DNA of 64,000 nt from Thalassotalea_B piscium_A (GTDB taxonomy: Bacteria > Pseudomonadota > Gammaproteobacteria > Enterobacterales > Alteromonadaceae), in NCBI GenBank assembly GCA_049347715.1, contig CP186339.1:124001-188000 (forward strand), read 5' to 3'. Below the pieces are notes generated by a model. That model did not search any database. It was given only the letters and a program-made list of their open reading frames with translations, and was not told where the DNA came from. Positions 33,628-42,998 of the stretch are shown in pieces. The translations under genes and the position numbers were made by a program. Numbering within the stretch: the stretch's first letter is position 1; each line of letters starts with the position of its first letter.

Positions 33628-35364
33628 CTACTTTTGTGAAGCTATCCAGTCTTTGGTTAACTCTTCAAGCAATGCCATGGGTAGGCTTCCATTTTTTAAT
33701 ATTTGATCATGGAATAAACGAATATTAAATTTATCACCTAATTCGTTTTCGGCTAACTGGCGTAATTCACGAATTTTGATTTCACCAATTTTATAAGCAA
33801 GTGCTTGTCCAGGCCAACTGATGTAGCGGTCTATTTGGCTAATGACGTCACTCATGCTCAATGCTGTATTTTGGGCTAAATAGTCAATAGCTTGTTGACG
33901 TGTCCAACCTTTCGCATGAATGCCTGTGTCGACAACTAAGCGACATGCTCGCCATGCTTCGTATGTAAGTCGACCAAAGTCACTGATAGGATCTTTATAA
34001 AACCCCATTTCTTTACCAAGGCGTTCTGAATACAATCCCCAGCCTTCACCATAAGCGGCATGATAGAGTGTTTTTCTAAATTCAGGCATATCAACTTCTT
34101 GTGCAATTGCACTTTGAAAATGATGTCCTGGTTCCGCTTCATGAAAGGTTAGTGCTTCTAAGGTATATAAAGGCTGGCTTTTTAAATCTAAGGTATCCAA
34201 GAAATAGGTACCAGATGTAGTGCCACTGCCATCAGACGCGACGTAATACGCGCCGCCATCAGGACTTGATTTTATATCAAAAGTAGAACGTGGCAATACT
34301 GAAAACCATTTAGGTAATTGTGCCGCCATTTTTCGAGTGATATAGCTGGCTTTTTCAAGTAAATCTAAAGGTGAATTGGTGTAAAATTTATCATCGGTGC
34401 GCAAATAGTTAATAAAGGATTTAAAGTCTCCTTTGAAACCTATTTCAGTGATGATGACTTCCATTTCTTTGCGAATTCGACTGACCTCATCAAGCCCTAT
34501 TTGATGGATTTCTTCAGCGGATAAGTCGGTAGTCGTGTAATAATTAATGAGGTATTTGTAGTAAGCGTCGCCTCCATTAACACTGCTAATACCAGCTGTT
34601 TTTCTACAGTTAGGCATATATTCTTGAGTGAAAAAATCATAAAACTTTTGATAGGCAGGGATAACTTTTTCCATAATCAATTGTTTCGCGGCATGACGAT
34701 AATAAGTTTTGTCTTTTTCACTAAAATTGCTGGGCATAGTTGTTAAAGGTCCCCAAAAGGTCGACTTTTCAACTTGAGCAACTAAATGCTTACTGATTGA
34801 TTTGTGATAGTTTTTGAAACTTTCACAGTACTGGGTATAGCCTTTTTGAATGGCAATCGACATATCAGTAATATGATCTTGATTGTAACGGGGAAAATCA
34901 GCCAAACTTATTAAGTAGTTGTCATAATCTGATTTATTCAAAAACGACATATTAGCCGGAGCACCGGCAAAATAACTATGAAAGCCAGAATAATAAGTTA
35001 ATGGAAAATAATGATCAATTTGTTGATAGCTTTTATCTTCGGCTTCACGCTCATACTTAAATAGACGATAAGTTACTTGCTCCGCTTCTGTAAGCTCACT
35101 AACATTTATTTTACTTAATCGCGTTAACAGTGTTTTATTATAGTTGGCACGTCGATGTCTTCCTTGTTCTGACATGTCAGGTAATTTCCCATTCATACGA
35201 AAAGCATCGGGATCTTTACGGAAGAAAATTTGTTCTTTATTGGCTGTTTTCCAATGTTCAGTTAACAATTGTTGGAATTTCGTGTGTGCGTTATTTGCAA
35301 AGGCATTTTGACTGCCCATCAATACAAATATGGCCAGTACAGTGGTTATTTTTATTAGTTTCAT
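33628..35364 (-). CDS. DUF885 family exported metallopeptidase
   Basis: A 578-residue precursor. The ATG at 35364 is chosen from GGAG six bases upstream and the signal peptide beginning there (MKLIKITTVLAIFVLMGSQN, cleaved near AFA). The family motif TFHEAEPGHHFQ (HExxxGHH) is a zinc site, and GEGWGLYSERLGKEMG is the typical downstream segment. DUF885 proteins are predicted metallopeptidases; the substrate is unknown. It is probably periplasmic and part of the peptide-degrading capacity. Confidence 0.9.
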   Translation of the reverse strand: MKLIKITTVLAIFVLMGSQNAFANNAHTKFQQLLTEHWKTANKEQIFFRKDPDAFRMNGKLPDMSEQGRHRRANYNKTLLTRLSKINVSELTEAEQVTYRLFKYEREAEDKSYQQIDHYFPLTYYSGFHSYFAGAPANMSFLNKSDYDNYLISLADFPRYNQDHITDMSIAIQKGYTQYCESFKNYHKSISKHLVAQVEKSTFWGPLTTMPSNFSEKDKTYYRHAAKQLIMEKVIPAYQKFYDFFTQEYMPNCRKTAGISSVNGGDAYYKYLINYYTTTDLSAEEIHQIGLDEVSRIRKEMEVIITEIGFKGDFKSFINYLRTDDKFYTNSPLDLLEKASYITRKMAAQLPKWFSVLPRSTFDIKSSPDGGAYYVASDGSGTTSGTYFLDTLDLKSQPLYTLEALTFHEAEPGHHFQSAIAQEVDMPEFRKTLYHAAYGEGWGLYSERLGKEMGFYKDPISDFGRLTYEAWRACRLVVDTGIHAKGWTRQQAIDYLAQNTALSMSDVISQIDRYISWPGQALAYKIGEIKIRELRQLAENELGDKFNIRLFHDQILKNGSLPMALLEELTKDWIASQK

Positions 35365-35521
35365 TAGAAACTCCATTATTAATAATGGCCATTAGTGTAA
35401 TGAATTTAGCTTGGTTAAGTCTATTGCTTCTTTATCAATACCTTTGCATTATTTTAATTAGGAAGAGCATGTTGAGCGAAATCGAATAACAATTCGTTCA
35501 ATAATCTTTTATCATAGCGTT

Positions 35522-36031
35522 ATGTCACTCTTTTCTAATGAATATAATATGATTAAATTATCTCGTTCCGGTTGGAATAACGTCATTATTTTTGCGGTCA
35601 TGGGGTTTATACTATTAATTAATGTGACCAATAAAAATGTCTTTTCTCGCAAAGAAATAGCGAGTGAACAAGCGGTATTGGGAGCTGATGCGGTTTTACT
35701 GACACTAACAATCAATCATGAAATATCGATAGAACGAGTAGGGCGGAATTGGCGGGCAACACCTGAGCGACTTTCTGGACAAGCACTTAACCAAATGATG
35801 AGATCATGGCAACTACTTGAAGGACAAGTTATACAGGCTCCTGAAGGTATTGACCTGAAAATGGCATTGGTGATCCAAGTAGAAATTGCAAGCTCACCAC
35901 AGGTTATAAAGCTAAATTTATTAGCGACTGATACAGAATTGCTTATGTATAATGAGCAAACTGATTTATGGTTTTCTTTACCTTTGGCGTTATATCCTCA
36001 ACTTCTACCCGATGCAGTTTTTACTGATTAA
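35522..36031 (+). CDS. Hypothetical single-pass membrane protein
   Basis: A 169-residue protein with one membrane segment near the N-terminus (NNVIIFAVMGFILLINVTNK) and a periplasmic domain of about 130 residues. I do not recognise the family. The start is unsure: ATG at 35522 or at 35549, both without a clear ribosome site. The ATP-grasp gene begins 26 bases after its stop and mutM 15 bases later, so the three may be one operon. Confidence 0.7.
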   Translation: MSLFSNEYNMIKLSRSGWNNVIIFAVMGFILLINVTNKNVFSRKEIASEQAVLGADAVLLTLTINHEISIERVGRNWRATPERLSGQALNQMMRSWQLLEGQVIQAPEGIDLKMALVIQVEIASSPQVIKLNLLATDTELLMYNEQTDLWFSLPLALYPQLLPDAVFTD

Positions 36032-36057
36032 CCCTCATTTACTAAATGGAGTAAAAC

Positions 36058-36957
36058 ATGAATAAATGCGCAATTCTTACCATGGACTGTTTAGATGATT
36101 TTGAAGTTTATGATTATTTAATCGATTCACCCTTAGCTGATTTAGGCTGGCAGGTTGAATTGGTTTCATGGCGTAAACCTGATGTTGATTGGACTAATTA
36201 CAGTGCCGTTATTATTCGTTCGCCTTGGGACTACCAAGACGATGCCCCTGCATTTATAAACGTATTAGAAACTATTGATGCTTCTAGTGCGCATTTAGAA
36301 AATAGCTTAGCAATTGTACGCTGGAATATTGATAAACAATATTTGCAAGATTTACAAAAGCAAGATGTAGAGATAGTACCGACCATTTGGCAAGACCGCT
36401 TAATCCAACAGCGATTGAGTGAGAGTGACATCTTGAACTATTTTTCGCAGCTTAAGCAGAAACAAATTGTCCTTAAGCCTCGTATCAGTGCTAATTCAGA
36501 TAATACCTTTTGGTTAACGGAAAGTAATATTCATCAGCGGCTTGATGAAATTAATGATGCTTTTTCAACACGTGATTTTATGGTGCAACCTTTTATGGAA
36601 AGCGTGATCGCCGAAGGAGAGTATTCATTGTTTTATTTCAATGGAGATTACAGTCACGCCATATTAAAAACCCCGAAAAAAGATGATTTTAGAGTGCAAG
36701 AAGAGCATGGTGGACAGTTGAAAGCGGTGATACCAGAAAAAAACTTACTCGAATATGGGCAAAAAACGATGGATGCAATTACTCGTTTACACCAAACTCC
36801 TTTGTACGCACGAATCGATTTTGTGCGTTATGATGATGGATTTGCACTCATGGAAGCAGAACTGATTGAACCGTCGTTATATTTTAATATGGATGAGGGT
36901 TCTCCTAAACGTTTTGCAAAAGCGTTTGTCGATCGAATACAACACATAACCTTATAA
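36058..36957 (+). CDS. ATP-grasp enzyme of unknown substrate
   Basis: A 299-residue cytoplasmic protein with an ATP-grasp fold: KQIVLKPRISANSDNTFWL (ATP-binding Lys), DFMVQPFMESVIAEGEYSLF (central domain) and ALMEAELIEPSLYFNMDEGS (metal-binding Glu/Asn). ATP-grasp enzymes activate a carboxylate as acyl-phosphate and join it to an amine or thiol. Similar proteins are annotated loosely as glutathione-synthetase- or cycloserine-biosynthesis-like; I cannot say which substrate. GGAG lies eight bases before the ATG. mutM follows after 15 bases. Confidence 0.8.
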   Translation: MNKCAILTMDCLDDFEVYDYLIDSPLADLGWQVELVSWRKPDVDWTNYSAVIIRSPWDYQDDAPAFINVLETIDASSAHLENSLAIVRWNIDKQYLQDLQKQDVEIVPTIWQDRLIQQRLSESDILNYFSQLKQKQIVLKPRISANSDNTFWLTESNIHQRLDEINDAFSTRDFMVQPFMESVIAEGEYSLFYFNGDYSHAILKTPKKDDFRVQEEHGGQLKAVIPEKNLLEYGQKTMDAITRLHQTPLYARIDFVRYDDGFALMEAELIEPSLYFNMDEGSPKRFAKAFVDRIQHITL

Positions 36958-36972
36958 ATAATAGCGATTAAT

Positions 36973-37785
36973 ATGCCTGAATTACCTGAAGTTGAAGTGT
37001 GTCGACAAGGAATTAGTCCTCATTTATGTGGTCATAAAGTGCTTGATGTGATTGTGCGACATACACAATTACGTTGGCCTATCCCTGCGGAAGTGAAGAA
37101 CATTATTGGAGACGAGTTAATTTCTGTAGATCGTCGTTCTAAATATTTATTACTCAAGTTTCGTCAAGGTACCTTGGTTATTCACCTCGGTATGTCAGGC
37201 TCTATTCGAGTACTGGACGGTTTTCCTGAGATTAAAAAGCATGACCATTTTGACTTAACCTTTAGTAATAACAAATGTTTAAGATTTAATGATCCGCGCA
37301 GATTTGGCGCTATTTTATGGTTTGAACAACATATTGACCAACAAGGCTTGCTAGCTAAGTTAGGTCCAGAGCCATTATCAGAAGACTTTGCTTTGGGCTA
37401 TTTGTTTGAAAAAGCTAAAAACAGAAAAGTACCAATAAAAGCTTTCATTATGAATAGCCATATAGTGGTTGGTGTAGGTAATATTTATGCGAACGAGGCT
37501 TTGTTTCTAGCAGGTATTTTACCGTCAACCCCCGTTAATCAAATAACTAAGAAGCGCTTTGATAAGCTAACTCAGATTATCAAAGAAGTATTAGCCGCAG
37601 CCATTGTGCAAGGTGGAACCACCTTAAAAGACTTTACTCAAGCGGATGGTAAACCAGGCTATTTCGCCCAAGAACTTAATGTTTATGGGCGGGCGGGCAA
37701 AAAATGTGTGGTCTGTGAGTCAATATTAGAAGAAATTCGTCAATCTAACCGCAGCTCAGTATTTTGTTCTAACTGTCAGCGTTAG
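36973..37785 (+). CDS. mutM: Formamidopyrimidine-DNA glycosylase
   Basis: A 270-residue base-excision repair enzyme. The catalytic N-terminus is PELPEVEV (Pro and Glu after Met removal), followed by DNA-binding residues and the H2TH domain (VGVGNIYANEALFLAGI), and the C-terminal zinc finger with CVVC and CSNC. It removes 8-oxoguanine and Fapy lesions. Its stop lies 17 bases inside the convergent lipoprotein gene. Position near coaD is conserved. Confidence 0.98.
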   Translation: MPELPEVEVCRQGISPHLCGHKVLDVIVRHTQLRWPIPAEVKNIIGDELISVDRRSKYLLLKFRQGTLVIHLGMSGSIRVLDGFPEIKKHDHFDLTFSNNKCLRFNDPRRFGAILWFEQHIDQQGLLAKLGPEPLSEDFALGYLFEKAKNRKVPIKAFIMNSHIVVGVGNIYANEALFLAGILPSTPVNQITKKRFDKLTQIIKEVLAAAIVQGGTTLKDFTQADGKPGYFAQELNVYGRAGKKCVVCESILEEIRQSNRSSVFCSNCQR

Positions 37786-38215
37786 CCTCATCGTTTGTTG
37801 GAACACCAATGTTGACGATTTCTTTAGCTTGCTCGACAGTGAGTGGGTATATTGCTTGGATGCGACAACCCACACTATCTTTGTCTTCAATTGACGATAT
37901 AGAGTCGAAACGTGCAGATAAGCTGCCGTTAGTTGATTGATTGAGAATAAGCTGCTGAGTATAGGTTAAGTTATTGCAATCACGTGTGACTTCAATAAGG
38001 TATTTACGTTTAATTGAAGTTGAAATAATTAGAAACTTACGAGAAAGTGATTGCCAGCCATCAAAACGGAAGCTGTTAATTTTTTTTACGTTAACTAAAG
38101 CCTTATCTTTAATATATTGAAAATAGGCGTTGTCTCTTTCAGCATAAGTTAAGCTATTTTTTTGGCTACAACTACTAACTAAAATGATCAGTATTAATAC
38201 TATGAAGGTTCTCAT
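37769..38215 (-). CDS. DUF6491-like lipoprotein
   Basis: A 148-residue predicted lipoprotein: signal peptide MRTFIVLILIILVSSC with lipobox LVSSC (Cys16). The segment SFRFDGWQSLSRKFLIISTS and RKYLIEVTRDCNNL look like DUF6491, with conserved Cys pairs (DCNNL, VGCRIQ). The function of the family is not known. It overlaps the mutM 3' end tail to tail by 17 bases and lies 21 bases after coaD on the same strand. Confidence 0.75.
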   Translation of the reverse strand: MRTFIVLILIILVSSCSQKNSLTYAERDNAYFQYIKDKALVNVKKINSFRFDGWQSLSRKFLIISTSIKRKYLIEVTRDCNNLTYTQQLILNQSTNGSLSARFDSISSIEDKDSVGCRIQAIYPLTVEQAKEIVNIGVPTNDEANADS

Positions 38216-38236
38216 TATTTTCTCCTTGTAAGATTA

Positions 38237-38740
38237 CTAATATTTTTCTTTATTACATCCTGTTTGAAGTGCGGCAATGAGTGCCGCTTTAACGACAGGA
38301 TGAACAAATTGACTAACATCGCCATAATGTAAGGCAACTTCTTTGACTAGTGTTGATGAAATAAAAGAGTTCTGTTCAGCGGGTGTTAAAAAGACACTTT
38401 CAAGATCTGGCGATAATCGGCGATTCATATTGGTTAATTGAAACTCATATTCAAAGTCAGATGAAGTGCGCAATCCTCTTAATAATACATTGGCATTAAG
38501 CGAAGTAGCAAAATTCACTAATAGGCCGCTAAAGCCAACAACTTTTACATTATCTAGGTGAGCGGTAACTTGTTCAATCATGTGAACACGTGTGGCTAAA
38601 TCAAAACAAGGTTTTTTGCTGGGGCTGGCTGCAACGCCAACAACAACTTCACCAAATAATTTACTGGCACGTTCAATGAGATCTGTATGCCCATTCGTTA
38701 CCGGATCGAAGGTTCCTGGATAAATTGCTTTTATAGTCAT
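38237..38740 (-). CDS. coaD: Phosphopantetheine adenylyltransferase
   Basis: A 167-residue nucleotidyltransferase of coenzyme A synthesis. The ATP-binding PGTFDPVTNGHTDLIERA (T/HxGH) and the ELRTSSDFEYEFQ-like RGLRTSSDFEYEFQLTNMNR are clear, as is the FISSTLVKEVA C-terminal motif (ISSxxxR/K). It makes dephospho-CoA from phosphopantetheine. Together with coaBC about 9 kb away it covers most of the pathway. A standard ATG start is used. Confidence 0.98.
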   Translation of the reverse strand: MTIKAIYPGTFDPVTNGHTDLIERASKLFGEVVVGVAASPSKKPCFDLATRVHMIEQVTAHLDNVKVVGFSGLLVNFATSLNANVLLRGLRTSSDFEYEFQLTNMNRRLSPDLESVFLTPAEQNSFISSTLVKEVALHYGDVSQFVHPVVKAALIAALQTGCNKEKY

Positions 38741-38970
38741 AAGTAAAAGAGTTAGGTTAAATTATAGTTATTGTAGTCATATATTCTGATGAATAACAAC
38801 TTACGCATTACATTTACAGTATTATTGTCTTTATGAGAGAACTAAATGAGATAAGAAAAGCCATTCTATTCTAAAGTATTTACTCAAAAATATTTACCTC
38901 AGCTGATTTTTGATAGTATGATGAGTGAATAAATACTCTAAATTGGTGGATATTGGTGGATAGTAGTAAA

Positions 38971-39627
38971 ATGAAAACCCGTGATAAAATCATTCAAGCA
39001 AGTATCGAGTTATTTAATGAACAAGGCGAGCGTAATGTTACTACCAATCATATTGCTGCTCATCTGAACATCAGTCCGGGTAATTTGTATTATCATTTTC
39101 GTAATAAAGAAGACATCATCTTATCTATCTATGAAGAGTATGCCCGTAATCTCTTACTTGATACTTTTCCACAAGTTTCTCCTGAAATAAAACCGTTTGA
39201 CGCTGTTATTTTATATATGGATGCTGTCTTTCAAGCATTAATGAAGTTTCGTTTTTTCTATGTCAACCTACCGGTATTATTGGCAAAAAATCCGCTTTTG
39301 CATGAAAAGTATGTTGAAGTGCAACATACAATTACTAATCGTTTAACTGAGATGCTCAAAGCATTACGCGATGCTCAAATGATGACATTTGATGATGAAG
39401 AATTGGCTGATATTGTTAGTATTTTGCGATTAATTAATACCTTCTGGCTGAGTTTTTATCAAACACAAAATGAAAATTCAGAAATCAATGATTCTGTTTT
39501 TTATGAAGGGGTATTAAAAATTCTGGTAATGATTCGTCCGTATATTACAGAATCTGCCATGAGTGATTTTTTAGATGCTCGTCAAATGTACCGTGATCGC
39601 TACAAAGATGCATTATCCCATACTTAA
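38971..39627 (+). CDS. TetR family transcriptional regulator
   Basis: A 218-residue regulator. The HTH (NVTTNHIAAHLNISPGNLYY HFRNKE) is typical of TetR, with the C-terminal ligand domain helical and hydrophobic (VFQALMKFRFFYVNLPVLLA). The ATG at 38971 is chosen, ten bases after GGTGGA; TTG or GTG at 38953/38956 are alternatives. A tandem 10-bp repeat (ATTGGTGGAT, 38942-38961) covers that region. Its 3' end overlaps convergent kdkA by 15 bases. The target is unknown. Confidence 0.85.
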   Translation: MKTRDKIIQASIELFNEQGERNVTTNHIAAHLNISPGNLYYHFRNKEDIILSIYEEYARNLLLDTFPQVSPEIKPFDAVILYMDAVFQALMKFRFFYVNLPVLLAKNPLLHEKYVEVQHTITNRLTEMLKALRDAQMMTFDDEELADIVSILRLINTFWLSFYQTQNENSEINDSVFYEGVLKILVMIRPYITESAMSDFLDARQMYRDRYKDALSHT

Positions 39628-40359
39628 ATAACCTTCCATTAGCAGTTGCCAATCAGACAACTGCCAATGAAATATTGGAAGTTTTTGTTTTTCTTTATTA
39701 AATGAACGTAATAAGCGTTTAATATTGTCTTGTTGCCAGCGGTGATCTTTAGCCCGTTGTTCCCCCTGATCAAAATCAATTAACCAAGCTTTATTATTAT
39801 CATCAATTAGTATGTTATGAGCGTTAAGGTCGTGGTGATAAATACCATGATGATGAAAGTTTGCAATGCATTGACCAATCTCAAGCCACAATGATGCTGA
39901 AAGCGGGCCTTTAGTTAAGAGAGCTACTAGGTCTTGTGAATTTTCAATGCGACTAGTTAAGATATCGGCATGATAAAAGCTATTTTTCTTCACAATTGCG
40001 TAGGCTATTGGTGTTGGGGCGGGTAGGTTTAACGTCGCTAAATGTTGTAATAATTGATATTCTTTTGCAGCACGTGTGTTGTTATAGCCAGTAAAAAAAT
40101 AACTATCATGATTGAATTTACCGATTAACCCTCCGCGATAATAATGTCTTAATACCCACTGTTGTTTTTCGTGCTCAACAAAATAAGTAATACCTCGACC
40201 TTGTGCTTGGCCAATGATGGCATTCTGGTTTTGCCAATATTGTGGCGTGAGCATATTAATATCAAAGTTTGTCACTAATGCTGAATTATAAACAGCATAA
40301 TGATTTGCCTGTTGAAAAACTTTTTCATGACAGTGTTTTACATTTGTCGAAGGGTTCAA
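39613..40359 (-). CDS. kdkA: 3-deoxy-D-manno-octulosonic acid kinase
   Basis: A 248-residue kinase that phosphorylates the Kdo of lipid A-Kdo. It has a protein-kinase-like fold: GQAQGRGITYFVEHE, WVLRHYYRGGLIGK, the catalytic loop YHHDLNAHNILID and the metal-binding IDFDQG. These match KdkA of Haemophilus type. No early ATG exists; TTG at 40359 is the likely start. It is divergent from a GT9 gene, 57 bases apart, with waaA beyond, forming an LPS-core cluster. Confidence 0.93.
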   Translation of the reverse strand: MNPSTNVKHCHEKVFQQANHYAVYNSALVTNFDINMLTPQYWQNQNAIIGQAQGRGITYFVEHEKQQWVLRHYYRGGLIGKFNHDSYFFTGYNNTRAAKEYQLLQHLATLNLPAPTPIAYAIVKKNSFYHADILTSRIENSQDLVALLTKGPLSASLWLEIGQCIANFHHHGIYHHDLNAHNILIDDNNKAWLIDFDQGEQRAKDHRWQQDNIKRLLRSFNKEKQKLPIFHWQLSDWQLLMEGYLSMG

Positions 40360-40416
40360 GATAATACGCCATTAACGAATTTAATAATTATAACTCCATA
40401 TTGTGGTGATTCAACG

Positions 40417-41487
40417 ATGCTAGGTCAATTAACTGCGCCAAAAAATTTATGTATTTTACGACTTTCGGCAATCGGGGATGTTTGTCATGCCGTCGCAATG
40501 GTTCAAGCGATCCAAGCTTTTTATCCAGAAATTAACATTACTTGGGTGATTGGCAAAGTAGAAGCTCAGTTATTAAAGGGATTGCCCGGTGTGCAGTTTG
40601 TGCTTTTTGATAAAAAGGCTGGCATGAAAGGTTATAGCGATTTACGTCAACAATTGAAGGGGCAAAAGTTTGATGTGTTACTTCATATGCAAGTAGCGCT
40701 TCGTGCAAGCTTAGCAAGTTTATGTATTCCCGCTAAAGTAAAAATAGGATTTGACCGTAAAAGAGCCAAAGAAGGGCAGTGGTTATTTACCGGTAGGCGA
40801 ATAGACGCACAAGAACACCCTCATGTACTTGATGGTTTTATGGGCTTTGCTAAAGCGCTAAATGTACCTATAGCAGAACCCAAATGGGAAATGCCACTGA
40901 GTGATGAAGACTTGCTTTGGGCAAGAAAAAATCTTCCCACAGATAAACCCATAGCTGTGATTAGCCCAGCTGCAAGTAAAGCAGAGCGAAATTGGCATAG
41001 TGAAGGATATGCTAAAATTGCAGAGCACCTTAATGGGCTAGGATTTAGTGTAGTTATTTGTGGTGGACCAACGACACAAGAAACACTTCTTGCGACTGAT
41101 ATTACCGCGCGCGCTGATTGTCAGATGACAAATTTAGTGGCTAAAACCACCCTAAAGCAGTTACTCGCAGTGTTAAAAATAGCGCAATTGGTTATCGCAC
41201 CAGACACAGGTCCTGCACATATGGCAGTGACTGTCTCAACACCTGTCATTGGTTTATATGCTCACAGTAACCCGTTGCGAACAGGTCCTTATTTATATCA
41301 AGATTATATGGTGAGTTGTTATCAATCAATGATCCAACAACAATATCAAAAGTCAGTAGCCGACCTGCCTTGGGGTGTTCGCGCAAAAGGAAAGGATTTA
41401 ATGATTGCTATTACGGTGGAGCAAGTCAAAGATAAAATTCGTCAATTGATGGCAGATCATTATCCAGAGATGCTTATTAACAATTAG
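40417..41487 (+). CDS. Glycosyltransferase family 9 (LPS heptosyltransferase-like)
   Basis: A 356-residue GT-B enzyme. The N-domain has LRLSAIGDVCHAVAMVQAIQ (the GD loop of heptosyltransferases), and the C-domain has AVISPAASKAERNW, CGGPTTQE and VIAPDTGPAHMAV for nucleotide-sugar binding. The ATG at 40417 gives a standard N-terminus; a longer in-frame reading overlaps kdkA and is rejected. It transfers a sugar, probably heptose, to the LPS inner core next to Kdo. Its exact step cannot be told from sequence. Confidence 0.9.
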   Translation: MLGQLTAPKNLCILRLSAIGDVCHAVAMVQAIQAFYPEINITWVIGKVEAQLLKGLPGVQFVLFDKKAGMKGYSDLRQQLKGQKFDVLLHMQVALRASLASLCIPAKVKIGFDRKRAKEGQWLFTGRRIDAQEHPHVLDGFMGFAKALNVPIAEPKWEMPLSDEDLLWARKNLPTDKPIAVISPAASKAERNWHSEGYAKIAEHLNGLGFSVVICGGPTTQETLLATDITARADCQMTNLVAKTTLKQLLAVLKIAQLVIAPDTGPAHMAVTVSTPVIGLYAHSNPLRTGPYLYQDYMVSCYQSMIQQQYQKSVADLPWGVRAKGKDLMIAITVEQVKDKIRQLMADHYPEMLINN

Positions 41488-41574
41488 CTGTCTGACTTCG
41501 ACTTCCTTTGGCAGATAGCTAACGTTATGCGACTAACTAGCACTAGGCTAATTTACTGTGATATTGACCTCGGT

Positions 41575-42864
41575 TTATCTGTTCATTAATTCAAGTAATT
41601 TATCGATAGAGCGCTGACTGGCTCCCTGATTGGCTAATACTACTTGATGTGCCTTTTCTCCATACTGGCTAGCAAGTGTTGGGTGTTGGAGTAAACGGAT
41701 GATTTCCAACGATAATTGTTCAGATACCTTATGCTCATTTTTCAGTTGAATGATACCTTGGTGTTGCTCTAATTGTTGCATGATATCATTAAAATTATGC
41801 ATGTCAGGCCCGACAATGATAGGTAACTTAAACAGGGCGGGTTCTAACGGATTATGCCCACCTATTTCACTGAAACTTCCCCCCATAGTAACTAGGTTGG
41901 CTAACGCAAATGTTGCTAAAAGTTCACCTAAACTATCAAGTAACCAAATATCAGTCGTTGACTCAACCATTACCTTTGAACTACGTCGAATAGTATTAAA
42001 AGACATTTGACATAAGCGAGCAACGTTATCAAATCGCTCAGGATGGCGTGGCACTAAAACGAGTAATAACGCGGGATATTGTTTTTTTATCTCTTTAAAA
42101 GCCGCTAATATAATTTCTTCATCACCTGGATGAGTACTGGCAACAACCCAGATGTCACGAGAGGGGTTTATAAATTGTGCTAATTCGTCTTGTTTGATTT
42201 TATTGGTGGCATCAAGGGCTATGTCATACTTTAAATTACCTGAGACGCTAGTCTTGTTGATATCTGCCCCTAGCGCCAAGAAACGCTGGCAATTATCATC
42301 ACTTTGACAATATATATAATTAAATGCGATTAAACTGGGTTGGATAAGCCACGCCAACTTTTGATAACTTTTCACTGACTTTTCTGACAAGCGAGCATTG
42401 ACTAATAAAAGTTGGATGTCTCGTTGGCTACATTGAGCTAATAAGTTAGGCCATATTTCAGTTTCCATAAAAACGATGGCTTGCGGTTGTAACGAGTGTA
42501 AAAATAAAGCAGTACATGGCCAGAGATCAAGAGGTAAATAGCAATGTTGTACTTGATCGCCAAATAATTTTTTCACTTGTGCTGACCCTGTAGGGGTAAA
42601 TGTGGTGAAGGTAATTACTAATTTAGGTTGTTGCTGCTGTAATTTTTCGACAAGCGGTTTTAACGCGAGTACTTCACCAACACTAGCGGCATGAATGACA
42701 ATGCTATTTTTGTTAAATGTAGGGCTAATAAAACCAAACCGTTCCATTAAACGTTTGCGGTAATCAGGGTTGTTTTTTGAGCGTACAAACAATAATACTA
42801 ACAGCAATGGCAATAAGCATAAAAAAAATACGCGATAAAATAACAGAGCAAAAAATTGAAGCAC
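41575..42864 (-). CDS. waaA: 3-deoxy-D-manno-octulosonic acid transferase
   Basis: A 429-residue inner-membrane-anchored enzyme that adds Kdo to lipid IVA. An N-terminal membrane segment (YRVFFLCLLPLLLVLLFVRS) is followed by GT-B domains: IVIHAASVGEVLALKPLVEK, TFTTFTPTGSAQ, FMETEIWPNLLAQCSQRDIQ, LVNARLSEKS and GGSFSEIGGHNPLEPALFKL. All are typical of WaaA/KdtA. The start is GTG. Convergent with the GT9 gene. Confidence 0.97.
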   Translation of the reverse strand: MLQFFALLFYRVFFLCLLPLLLVLLFVRSKNNPDYRKRLMERFGFISPTFNKNSIVIHAASVGEVLALKPLVEKLQQQQPKLVITFTTFTPTGSAQVKKLFGDQVQHCYLPLDLWPCTALFLHSLQPQAIVFMETEIWPNLLAQCSQRDIQLLLVNARLSEKSVKSYQKLAWLIQPSLIAFNYIYCQSDDNCQRFLALGADINKTSVSGNLKYDIALDATNKIKQDELAQFINPSRDIWVVASTHPGDEEIILAAFKEIKKQYPALLLVLVPRHPERFDNVARLCQMSFNTIRRSSKVMVESTTDIWLLDSLGELLATFALANLVTMGGSFSEIGGHNPLEPALFKLPIIVGPDMHNFNDIMQQLEQHQGIIQLKNEHKVSEQLSLEIIRLLQHPTLASQYGEKAHQVVLANQGASQRSIDKLLELMNR

Positions 42865-42998
42865 AGAAAATTAACCATAAAGATGAATTATCAACAGTAT
42901 ACTAGATTGTGATTGTTAGAAGAAACTCCCGCTAGCGATCAAAGATTAATTGCGCTACTCTCAATATTCACTGAGCAAGGAATGAGCGAATTACCTGA

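Noticed and set aside
38875..38937. AGTATTTA and TAAATACT upstream of the TetR gene as its operator
   Set aside because: The arms are 47 bases apart in very AT-rich DNA, unlike TetR operators; likely chance.
40300..40416. Upstream extension of the GT9 protein
   Set aside because: It runs through the kdkA start region antisense, has no ribosome site, and the family N-terminus begins at 40417.
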